From an uncultured Pseudoxanthomonas sp. (GTDB lineage: Bacteria; Pseudomonadota; Gammaproteobacteria; Xanthomonadales; Xanthomonadaceae), in NCBI GenBank assembly GCA_946479745.1, contig CAMLGZ010000002.1:310001-374000 (forward strand): a stretch of 64,000 nt of DNA. Direction: 5' to 3'. The notes beneath the pieces are model-generated. The model was not told where the DNA came from. It was given only the letters and a program-made list of their open reading frames with translations, and did not search any database. Numbering within the stretch: position 1 is the first letter of the stretch; every line of letters starts with the position of its first letter. A program made the translations under genes and the position numbers. This document shows positions 33,374 through 40,762 of this stretch, one piece after another.

Positions 33374-34456
33374 TTCCGACACTCCTTTCCGGCCAAGCGC
33401 GGCAATCACCTCGGCCTGGCTGATCGGCGTGACTGCCAGTTGGAAGCGCGCGTTCATCAGGTCGACCAGCGCGCGCGCCCACTCTGCATTCCATGCACTG
33501 CCCGCGTGGCCGTCGGCAAGCACCGCATGCTCCGGTCCGTCGCCTGCCGCGTTGCGCACATGCAGATTGCCCAGCACCAGATCGCGGTAGGCCGGCAGCC
33601 CCCGCCCGTCACGCGAACCCCAGCGCGCGGCAAACCAGGCGCGATCATCGAAGAAGGCTGTGCCTGGATCGGTGCGCGCCATCCCCGCCAGCGCGCGGTC
33701 GAATACATCCAGGCCCTCGTCGATATTGGCCAATTGAACCGGATCGTGCCAGCGGTCCAGGTACTTCGGCCAGTCGGCATTGTTGAAGATCCCGACCAGC
33801 ACGATGCGCACCTTCGGATGGTGCGCGCGCAACAGCGCCACCGATCCCTGGATGGCCTGCACGCAGCCGGCGATCTTCTCCTGCACGGCCGCCGCGCGGG
33901 GATCGCGCGCCAGTTGGTCCAGATTCCGCGCATCGCCGAAGCTGTTGATGCCGATGCGGATCAGCACCACTCCATTGCGCCAGCGCGCCGGTTCCTGATC
34001 CATCAACGAAAGCAGCGCCCTGGCCTGTTGCGAATAACCTTCCAGCAGATCGCCGCACTCGGCGCCGGAGAGCGCGAAGTTGTAGCGGAAATCCTCCTTC
34101 GGGGGCGAACGGCCCTCTCGCCCCAGCCAACGATTGGTGCGCGCCACCACGCCGCGCGTGCCATGAACCCCCCATTGGCCCTGATCCAGTTGCTGTCCGC
34201 GCAGGCGTTGCAACAGCTCGGTCCATTGCCAGGTGGTCGGACGATAATCGCCGCCCCGTTTGAGGCTTCCTGCCGGAAAAAAAATCGAGTCGTGATAGGC
34301 GTGACTGTCCGAGTCGCCCAGCACCGCCAGGGATACGGAACCGTCGGACGCGGTCGGTGCCGGATTCATCCCGGTCCGGTAGAAACACACGCACAACACC
34401 ACCGCGCCGATGAGAGCGAGGTAAATCCAGAAAGCCGATCTTTTGGCTGGCAGCAT
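33314..34456 (-). CDS. SGNH/GDSL hydrolase, membrane-anchored
   Basis: This 380-residue protein has an N-terminal hydrophobic segment (FWIYLALIGAVVLCVCF) that anchors it to the inner membrane. The catalytic Ser lies in LAVLGDSDSHAYHDS, the oxyanion Asn in IRIGINSFGDA, and a DxxH-like DGHAG at the C-terminal end of the domain. This fits an esterase or acyl-transfer role in the periplasm. The ATG at 34456 is chosen for the hydrophobic start with GGGAAT upstream. The last 60 bases overlap the PLD gene on the other strand. Confidence 0.82.
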   Translation of the reverse strand: MLPAKRSAFWIYLALIGAVVLCVCFYRTGMNPAPTASDGSVSLAVLGDSDSHAYHDSIFFPAGSLKRGGDYRPTTWQWTELLQRLRGQQLDQGQWGVHGTRGVVARTNRWLGREGRSPPKEDFRYNFALSGAECGDLLEGYSQQARALLSLMDQEPARWRNGVVLIRIGINSFGDARNLDQLARDPRAAAVQEKIAGCVQAIQGSVALLRAHHPKVRIVLVGIFNNADWPKYLDRWHDPVQLANIDEGLDVFDRALAGMARTDPGTAFFDDRAWFAARWGSRDGRGLPAYRDLVLGNLHVRNAAGDGPEHAVLADGHAGSAWNAEWARALVDLMNARFQLAVTPISQAEVIAALGRKGVSESEAGQTGGLGEAVAPVAQP

Positions 34457-34719
34457 GCTGATTCCCGGTGCACGCAAGGGAAAACGGGCAGATGCACCGG
34501 CTCCGGTCAGCACCCGCACCGGATTGGCGGTTCCAGGCTCTCCAGAGACCCGCCGCGCAGGTGGGCCGGCAAGCTTCAGGAAGCCTGGCGTAGGATGTTC
34601 CTGTCACACGCTCGCCCGCGCGTCTCGCCCGACCGTCCTCCAGTCGCCCGCTTCGCTCCTTTCCCCGTGTCTTTCCTCCCGGTATCGGGATCGCTTGAGA
34701 CGCTACTCCTGGAGCGCCC

Positions 34720-35406
34720 ATGCCGGGCTACACCACCCGCTTGCTTACCGTCCGACTGGGCGGACACGACTATCGCATCCGTGCGCTCAGCGACCTGCAG
34801 CAGTTCGCCGATCCCACCGGGCAGGCGCACCGTGCCGGCATCTCTTCCTCGCTCTGGAGTCTGTTCGGGCAGGTCTGGCCCTCCGGTCGTGTCTTGGCCG
34901 AAGCCATGAGCGGCTTCGACGTCGCAGGCAAGCGCATCCTCGAACTGGGCTGCGGCCTGGGCCTGTCCAGTCTGGTGCTGGCCAAACGCGGCGCCGATGT
35001 GGTGGCCAGCGATCATCATCCGCTGGCCGAATCCTTCCTGGCCTACAACGCCGGCCTCAACAATCTTCCTGCGGTAACCTACCGCGATCTGCCCTGGATG
35101 ACGCCGGACGCCACGCTGGGCAGCTTCGACCTGATCATCGGCAGCGACATCCTGTACGAGCGCGATCACGCCGCCCAGATCGCGGCGATGATGCTGCGCC
35201 ACGCCAACCCCGATGCCGAGCTGCTGGTCACCGACCCGGGCCGCGGCAACAGCGGTCCGTTCACGCGCGCCATGGCCGAACAGGGATATGAAGTCACCGA
35301 GCGCCGCAGCCGCTTCAACGAAAAAGACGTCGAACCCTTCCGTGGCCGCCTGCTCAGCTACCGCCGCGGTACTCCGATGAGCAACGTCGGAACGGCACTG
35401 CAGTGA
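34720..35406 (+). CDS. Class I SAM-dependent methyltransferase (Methyltransf_16-like)
   Basis: This 228-residue protein has the SAM-binding motif RILELGCGLGLSSLVLAK at about 73-90 and the acidic ribose loop VVASDHHPLA. The post-motif SFDLIIGSDILYERDHAA is the pattern of the lysine methyltransferase-like METTL group. In other bacteria relatives methylate proteins, but the target here is unknown. It overlaps the YkgJ-like gene in a GTGA junction, so the pair is translationally coupled. Confidence 0.88.
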   Translation: MPGYTTRLLTVRLGGHDYRIRALSDLQQFADPTGQAHRAGISSSLWSLFGQVWPSGRVLAEAMSGFDVAGKRILELGCGLGLSSLVLAKRGADVVASDHHPLAESFLAYNAGLNNLPAVTYRDLPWMTPDATLGSFDLIIGSDILYERDHAAQIAAMMLRHANPDAELLVTDPGRGNSGPFTRAMAEQGYEVTERRSRFNEKDVEPFRGRLLSYRRGTPMSNVGTALQ

Positions 35407-35723
35407 GCAGCATTCCCCTGCACCTGCACGGCGGCATCGATGCCTCGGTGTCGTGCAGTCATTGCGATGCGGTCTGTTGCCGGCTCACCGTAGTGGTCAT
35501 GCCGGAGGACCGGGTTCCGCGTCACCTGGTGGAGCGCAACGAGCATGGTGTGGAAGTCATGGCCCATGGCGAGGATGGGTGGTGCGTAGCGATCGATCCG
35601 CTGCGCATGTGCTGCAGCATCTACGACCAGCGCCCGGGGATCTGCCGCAAGTTCGCCATGGGCAGCGAGTACTGCGTGGACGAACGGCGAATCTACCGCA
35701 GCCGCTACGACCAGCCCCTGTAG
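35403..35723 (+). CDS. YkgJ-family Cys-cluster protein
   Basis: This 106-residue protein has many Cys, in CSHCDAVCCRLTVVV, CVAIDPLRMCCSIYD, PGICRKF and GSEYC. The UPF0153/CxxCxxCC pattern suggests binding of zinc or an iron-sulfur cluster. It starts at GTG 35403 within the stop of the methyltransferase gene (GTGA). Its TAG stop is supplied by the GTAG head of a palindromic repeat. Function unknown. Confidence 0.88.
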   Translation: MSSIPLHLHGGIDASVSCSHCDAVCCRLTVVVMPEDRVPRHLVERNEHGVEVMAHGEDGWCVAIDPLRMCCSIYDQRPGICRKFAMGSEYCVDERRIYRSRYDQPL

Positions 35724-35808
35724 GAGCGCGTAGGAGCGACGTAAGTCGCGATGGGAGACCGGTCGGTAGAGCTTCATCGCGACTTACGTCGCTCCTACGC
35801 GCCCCTAC
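35720..35808. repeat. Inverted repeat of GTAGGAGCG elements with extra half copy
   Basis: The core arms 35730-35753 (GTAGGAGCGACGTAAGTCGC onward) and 35775-35798 are perfect 24-bp reverse complements with a 21-base loop. Pairing extends outward to 35720 and 35808 with one mismatch, because each side carries an extra GTAGGAGCGC-like unit. The first GTAG supplies the YkgJ stop codon. Confidence 0.9.
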
Positions 35809-35814
35809 ACGCGT

Positions 35815-35979
35815 CTACGCACCTCCATGCCGGGCTTTCCAGGCGGCCAGCGCTTTTTCGTAGCGCTCCAACTCTGTTTCGTACGCGTCGTAGACGCAAG
35901 TCACGCAGCCTCCGCCACAGCAATCGCCGGGGTCGGGTTTGATTGGGGGCTGCGGCGGCGGATCGTCCTTCGGTTGCAT
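35815..35979 (-). CDS. Small oxidoreductase-like Cys-rich protein (PF09791 type)
   Basis: This 54-residue protein has a Pro-rich start (MQPKDDPPPQPPIKPDPGDC) followed by CCGGGCVTCVYDAYETELER and a helix. The CCxxxCxxCVYD block is the hallmark of the oxidoreductase-like domain found at the N-terminus of some oxidoreductases and as a stand-alone protein. The biochemical role is unknown. The ATG at 35979 begins the family-like part. Confidence 0.82.
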   Translation of the reverse strand: MQPKDDPPPQPPIKPDPGDCCGGGCVTCVYDAYETELERYEKALAAWKARHGGA

Positions 35980-36017
35980 GGGCTTACTGTAACGCCGCAA
36001 ACCGGTATGGTTGCAGC

Positions 36018-36524
36018 ATGCAAGCGCTCAAATACCTGGCCGGATATCCCGAAGACCTGCAAGCGCAGGTACGCGCGCTGATCGAAAAGGACCGGCTGGG
36101 CGCGGTCCTCGCCGACAAGTACGGCCAAGGGCACACCGTGCGCAACGACCGCCAGCTGTACGAATACGCCGTGGAAATGAAAGACCGCTACCTGCGCAAG
36201 GCCGAGCCGCTCAACAAGGTCGTCTACGACAACAAACTGCAGGTGGTGAAGCACGCGCTGGGTACGCACACCACCGTATCGCGCGTGCAGGGCAGCCGGT
36301 TGAAGGCCAGCCGCGAAATCCGCATCGCCACCGTTTTCCGGGACGCGCCAGCGGATTTCCTGAAGATGATCGTGGCCCACGAACTGGCGCACCTGAAGGA
36401 AAGCGAACACAACAAGCCGTTCTATCAGCTCTGCGTGCATATGGCGCCGGACTACCACCAGCTCGAATTCGACCTGCGCATGTACCTGACCCACCTCGAT
36501 TGCGGCGGCGAAAAAACCGCTTAG
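36018..36524 (+). CDS. YgjP-like (M48/SprT-like) metallopeptidase-fold protein
   Basis: This 168-residue protein has the zinc motif HELAHLKESEHNKPF near residues 122-136 (His, Glu, His), with a further His in VHMAPDYHQLE. Upstream it has an N-terminal region with LNKVVYDNKLQVVKHALG. The YgjP/DUF45 family has a metallopeptidase fold, and some members hydrolyse UTP. The ATG at 36018 was chosen for similarity; an upstream frame to 35943 lacks features. The stop is 10 bases from the convergent HD gene. Confidence 0.85.
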   Translation: MQALKYLAGYPEDLQAQVRALIEKDRLGAVLADKYGQGHTVRNDRQLYEYAVEMKDRYLRKAEPLNKVVYDNKLQVVKHALGTHTTVSRVQGSRLKASREIRIATVFRDAPADFLKMIVAHELAHLKESEHNKPFYQLCVHMAPDYHQLEFDLRMYLTHLDCGGEKTA

Positions 36525-36534
36525 CGGGCGACAC

Positions 36535-37149
36535 CTAGCCGGCGATCGCGCGACGCAGATTGGCACGCGCCGCTGCGTCGTAACGCTGATGGAACCAATC
36601 GCTCAGGTAGATGCGTTCGCGGGCGAGCAATCCTTTCAGGAATCGCTTGCGGTTCAGTCGGAATAGAAACCCGGGCACATGGCCGCGGTATTCGTCCGCG
36701 ATACCCGCGTCGTAGGCATCGAACGCATCGGATTCCGCGCCCAGGATCGCCATGTCGCAGTCCAGAAAATGGCGCGTATCCAGCGAAAACCCATCGTCGC
36801 CGAAGTCCGCCGGCGAGAACTGGCCGTGACGCGCGGTGAGATTGATCAACTCGGCGACACGCAGCGTGTCGACCCCCTGCTCCGGCAGCCATCGCGCGAT
36901 CTGCGCCATCGCCAGATCGGCCGAACGCGCTTCGTTGTCCTTGCGTCCGGCCTCGTAGATGGCATCGTGGTACAGCACCGCAAGATAGACCTCGGCGGGC
37001 TGCGCCCAACCCGGTCCGGCGGTCACTTCGGCGAAACGGTGCAGCACCTCCTGCACATGCCCGAAGTTATGGTAAGCGCGCGGCGGCGTGGCATACGCCG
37101 CTTCCAACTCGGACAGCATCAACGTGGGCAGCGTCAGCGGCGCGGACAT
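36535..37149 (-). CDS. Predicted HD-superfamily phosphohydrolase
   Basis: This 204-residue protein carries the metal-binding HD pattern: YHNFGHVQEVLHRF near 25-38, the central LYHDAIYEAG near 60-69, and later Asp residues in FLDCDMAILG. It matches the COG4339 family of predicted metal-dependent phosphohydrolases, with no known substrate. The ATG at 37149 has GGAG upstream and is preferred over 37167. It is followed by only 10 bases before the convergent YgjP-like gene. Confidence 0.88.
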   Translation of the reverse strand: MSAPLTLPTLMLSELEAAYATPPRAYHNFGHVQEVLHRFAEVTAGPGWAQPAEVYLAVLYHDAIYEAGRKDNEARSADLAMAQIARWLPEQGVDTLRVAELINLTARHGQFSPADFGDDGFSLDTRHFLDCDMAILGAESDAFDAYDAGIADEYRGHVPGFLFRLNRKRFLKGLLARERIYLSDWFHQRYDAAARANLRRAIAG

Positions 37150-37202
37150 TTCGACGACTCCAGCCAAGGCTTATGCGGACACTATATCGCCAGCGGCGCC
37201 GA

Positions 37203-38594
37203 TCAACGGATCACGTGCCACTGCGTCTGCCGCCCCGCCAGATATTCCACCCGCTGGCCGTCGAACAACGCCGTCTGCTCCAGTTTGATCTGCACGTTCT
37301 GGTCTTTCCACTCGGGTAGCCGGGCCTTGATATTGCCCTCGATGGCGTACACCGTCATTGCGTGCAGGGGCCAGTCTCCCTGCCCCGCGGTAGCGCCTTG
37401 GTTGTCCCACATACCGATGGCAGGCCCGGGAGCGTGGCCGAAGAAGCCTACCGGGTGCGAGTAAGTGGCCGATACGATGCCCGCCGCCTCCGACTCGCGC
37501 CGGGTCTTGGCCAATACCTCGTTGCCGGTGCGGCCAATGGTGAAATTGGCGGTCAGCAGATCCTGCCAGCGGTTGCCCGTAGCCATCGCCTTGCGCAATC
37601 CGTCGGGCACATCGCGCTCGCCCACACGTGCCACGTAGCCCATTTCCTGAGTATCTGTGCAGAGCTTGAGGTAGCAGATGCCGACGTCGGTGTGGAGTAC
37701 GTCTCCAGGCTGGATCACGCCCTCTTCGCCGCAGAACGGCGCGTCGTCGGCGCATGCCGCGCCCATGCGCTGGAAATTGACGTCGGGCATGAACCAGATC
37801 GGCAGGCCCAGCGATTCGAAACGCTGGCGTATGTACCAGGCCACGTCGTCGGTGCTGGTGACGCCCGGCGTGATCACCTTGCCGGAGAACGCTTCGCCGA
37901 TCACCGCGCGCGCCAGCGACACGATATGCGGATAGGCCGCACGCTCGGAGGCGCTGCGGGTCTCCAGCCAGCGTACGACCAGTTTTTCGGCCGACACCAG
38001 GCGTTCGTCGTAGCCTTGCGGCAGCGCTGCGCGCAATCGCTCGTGCAGGCCATGGGTCAGGCCATCGGCCACCGGCCACTGCGCGGAAACATCAATGCCG
38101 ATGCGCCTCGGATCGCGCTTGGCGATCAGTTCGCCCAGTGCCGTCCATTGCGCTTCCAGATCGCCGCCCGACCATGCCGATTCGTAGGGCGCGCCGAACG
38201 GATAACGGTTGATCGACAAGCGCTTGACGCTGCCGTCCGGCTGTCGGTCGAATACCAGCATGGTCGTACGCCGCGCGGAATGGCCGGGTTGCGGTACCAG
38301 GGTGAAGTAGACCGGATCTTCCGCGTATTCGCGGGCAATGACCAGCCACATATCCAGTTCCGCTTCCTTCATCAACTGCGGCAGCAGCGTATCCAGCCGT
38401 TCCTGCAGCATGCGGTTCTCGGGAACGACGCGCTCGCGCGGCGCCAGCACCGCGCCTACCGTATCGACGACCCTGCCTTGCGCGAAAGCGGTTGCGGCGG
38501 ATTCCTGGCAGTGCGCCACCGAAACCGCGGAACCCAGCAGGAATAGCGTCGCCCAGAGCAGCAAGGAAGACAGCGGAAGTCGAAGAGAGCTCAT
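37203..38594 (-). CDS. Exported M24-family metallopeptidase (Xaa-Pro peptidase-like)
   Basis: This 463-residue protein has a signal peptide (MSSLRLPLSSLLLWATLFLL ending near AHCQE). The C-terminal half has the pita-bread fold markers: VITPGVTSTDDVAWYIRQ, the metal-ligand block GDVLHTDVGICYLKL, ATYSHPVGFFGHAPGP, and a C-terminal region with AIEGNIKA. The N-terminal half has the LWLVIAREYAEDPVYF-like creatinase domain. It would act on peptides in the periplasm. The next gene upstream is unrelated. Confidence 0.9.
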   Translation of the reverse strand: MSSLRLPLSSLLLWATLFLLGSAVSVAHCQESAATAFAQGRVVDTVGAVLAPRERVVPENRMLQERLDTLLPQLMKEAELDMWLVIAREYAEDPVYFTLVPQPGHSARRTTMLVFDRQPDGSVKRLSINRYPFGAPYESAWSGGDLEAQWTALGELIAKRDPRRIGIDVSAQWPVADGLTHGLHERLRAALPQGYDERLVSAEKLVVRWLETRSASERAAYPHIVSLARAVIGEAFSGKVITPGVTSTDDVAWYIRQRFESLGLPIWFMPDVNFQRMGAACADDAPFCGEEGVIQPGDVLHTDVGICYLKLCTDTQEMGYVARVGERDVPDGLRKAMATGNRWQDLLTANFTIGRTGNEVLAKTRRESEAAGIVSATYSHPVGFFGHAPGPAIGMWDNQGATAGQGDWPLHAMTVYAIEGNIKARLPEWKDQNVQIKLEQTALFDGQRVEYLAGRQTQWHVIR

Positions 38595-38627
38595 CGTAGA
38601 TCCCGAAGTGACGGCAAAAAGAACGGA

Positions 38628-38999
38628 CTATCGCGCATCGAAAAGCCAGGCCTGCGCTTCCGATTCATTGCTGAAGACATTGGCCTGCATGCCGAAATTT
38701 CCCGCCACTACCACCCCGAAACGCTCGGGATCGATGAAGGCCGGCGGCACTACCATGGCGATCGCGACATGACCCAGCGAGGCCCTTCCCCACTCGCGCA
38801 CCATGGCATGCCGGTCGGCTGTGCTGGGCGGATCAAAGCCTGTCGCTTCCGTGGTCACTATCAACATGCGCGCAACTCCCAGCTGGTCGGCTTTCGTGAT
38901 CGCCGCGCTGATCGCCTGCACCGCCTGCTGGAAGCGCCACGGGCCGGACAGGCGGAAACGGCCGATGCCATCCCTCACCTCAAAGCTGTCTTGGCTCAT
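38628..38999 (-). CDS. STAS/SpoIIAA-like domain protein
   Basis: This 123-residue protein has an initial beta strand (DSFEVRDGIGRFRLSG) followed by WRFQQAVQAISAAITKADQL and RMLIVTTEATGFDPPS. It ends with FGMQANVFSNESEAQAWLF. This beta-alpha pattern with a C-terminal ANVFxxxxEAxxWL motif resembles the SpoIIAA-like group. The ATG at 38999 starts the domain; the longer frame to 39104 has no features. It may bind a hydrophobic molecule or a partner protein; not established. Confidence 0.7.
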   Translation of the reverse strand: MSQDSFEVRDGIGRFRLSGPWRFQQAVQAISAAITKADQLGVARMLIVTTEATGFDPPSTADRHAMVREWGRASLGHVAIAMVVPPAFIDPERFGVVVAGNFGMQANVFSNESEAQAWLFDAR

Positions 39000-39060
39000 G
39001 CGAATTCCCCGTTCGCCAGAATCGTCACAATAGCCTGGTCCCCTGACGGCCGGTTCCTGA

Positions 39061-39393
39061 TCATTCCACGAAGAAACCAGTGATATCGAAATGCAGATCC
39101 ACACGGGAGCCGCTGGCTAGCTTCAGGGTAATCACGTCGTAGTGCGGCGGGCCGATCACTCTGCCCTTCGATTCGACCGTCGCGTCGGGATAGTGAATGC
39201 GTATCCATTCCTGCTCGGCGGCCACGCCTTCGCTGACGCTGCCCGCGCCGGCTATCACGATGGCTTTCTTGAGCGTCAGCCCGTCGCCGCCGGAATAGCG
39301 GATGGCCGAGACGACAGCGGTCTGCGCCTGCGCCGGACGCGGACCCGCCGACGCCAGCAACAGCAGGCAGGAAACCAGGACGAAACCACGCAT
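39061..39393 (-). CDS. Small exported protein of unknown function
   Basis: This 110-residue protein begins with a signal peptide (MRGFVLVSCLLLLASAGPRP, cleavage near AQAQT). The mature part is a compact beta-rich sequence (YSGGDGLTLKKAIVIAGAGS, QEWIRIHYPDATV, and the end SRVDLHFDITGFF). Family not recognised. GAGG lies upstream of the ATG. It is divergent from the cupin-like gene. Confidence 0.7.
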   Translation of the reverse strand: MRGFVLVSCLLLLASAGPRPAQAQTAVVSAIRYSGGDGLTLKKAIVIAGAGSVSEGVAAEQEWIRIHYPDATVESKGRVIGPPHYDVITLKLASGSRVDLHFDITGFFVE

Positions 39394-39528
39394 ACGGAAT
39401 CCTCGGCCGGAATTGTCGCGTTTTTGCGGCGCCGCCGGCACTGGCGCCGGAGGTATTGTCGTTCAAGCGGCGACGCAATGCATCGGGCGCGCTAGCATTC
39501 GCTGGTTCGCCTCCCACTGGACCGACGC

Positions 39529-40536
39529 ATGTCTTCCGCAATCGATGAATTCCACGCCGACGGTCACGCTTTGGCCCAGGCCGATCTGACCGATCGCGAA
39601 TTTCCCCTGGTGATCCGCGGATTGTGCCGCGATTGGCCGGTGGTCGCGGCGGCACGCGAATCCGATACCGCTTTCGCCAACTATCTGGCCGGCTACGACA
39701 ACGGCACCGAGGTCGACACGCTGTTGATGGCGCCCGAAGAGGACGGGATCATCGGCTACAACCCGCAAATGGACGGCTTCAACTACCGGCACTTCCGCGT
39801 CCCGGTCACCGAAGCTTTGCGGCGGCTGGCGGCCTACAGCCGCCATGACGGCGTTACCCCGGGGGTGGCGTTGCAGAGCGCGTTGATCTCCGCCTGCCTG
39901 CCGGGCTTCCACCAGCAGCATCCGCTGCCGCAACTGCAGGCGGAGATCGAGCCGCGCCTGTGGATCGGCAACCGGGTCACCACGCCCGCGCATTTCGATG
40001 CCTCCCACAACCTGGCCGTGGTGGCGTGCGGCCGCCGGCGCTTCACCCTGTTCGCGCCGGAACAGGTCGGCAATCTGTACATCGGCCCGCTGGATTTCGC
40101 CCCGACCGGCGCGGCCATCAGCATGGCGCGGCTGGATCGACCGGACGACCCGCGCTTTCCGCGATTGAACCAGGCGCTGGCGCAATCGCTGGTGTCGGAG
40201 TTGGAACCGGGCGATGCGATCTATATCCCGCCGTTGTGGTGGCACCACGTCGCTTCGCTGGAGCGATTGAACGCATTGGTGAATTACTGGTGGAAACCAG
40301 CGACTCAGCAAGGCGTGATGCCGGAGTCGGGACTGGGGGCGTTGATGCACGCCATTCTCGCGGTGAAACCATTGCCCCGCAGCGAACGCGAGGCCTGGAA
40401 GCGCCTGTTCGATCACTACGTATTCAACGATCAGGACCCTGCCGCTCACATCCCGGTAGAGCGGCGTAATTTGCTGGGCCCGCTGACGCCGACGCTGGTA
40501 GAGCAGATCAAGGGGAAAATCCGCTCCTTTCTGTAA
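39529..40536 (+). CDS. Cupin-like (JmjC-type) Fe(II)/2-oxoglutarate oxygenase-like protein
   Basis: This 335-residue protein has the HxD iron motif in TPAHFDASHNLAVVACGRRR near residues 155-174. The distal His is probably in LWWHHVASLERL, and there is a GDAIYIPPLWWHH turn. The initial FPLVIRGLCRDWPVV is typical of the Cupin_8 family. It could hydroxylate a protein or small molecule. AGAC-like bases before the ATG are weak. It is divergent from the small exported protein. Confidence 0.88.
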   Translation: MSSAIDEFHADGHALAQADLTDREFPLVIRGLCRDWPVVAAARESDTAFANYLAGYDNGTEVDTLLMAPEEDGIIGYNPQMDGFNYRHFRVPVTEALRRLAAYSRHDGVTPGVALQSALISACLPGFHQQHPLPQLQAEIEPRLWIGNRVTTPAHFDASHNLAVVACGRRRFTLFAPEQVGNLYIGPLDFAPTGAAISMARLDRPDDPRFPRLNQALAQSLVSELEPGDAIYIPPLWWHHVASLERLNALVNYWWKPATQQGVMPESGLGALMHAILAVKPLPRSEREAWKRLFDHYVFNDQDPAAHIPVERRNLLGPLTPTLVEQIKGKIRSFL

Positions 40537-40762
40537 CGTAATCGTCGACCAAGCCCCGGGGGCAGGCCTGCATTCCCCTGGCCCGGACGGTGCGCTTCCG
40601 GTGGCCGGTAGCGGGTGATTCCCTGGCGTTCACCTCGCATTTAGCGCTTTATGTGGCCTGCGTCTCGCATAACGCCAATTCAGCGAAAAACCCCATCTAG
40701 CGGCGTTTGACTCCCCTTACCCCGGCCCCGACCATCGCCGCTCCCTGTAGTGAATGAAGTAG

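Noticed and set aside
36563..36585. TTGGCACG resembling a sigma-54 -24 box
   Set aside because: The GC of the -12 box is one base too far (11 instead of 10) and the site lies inside the HD-domain coding sequence.
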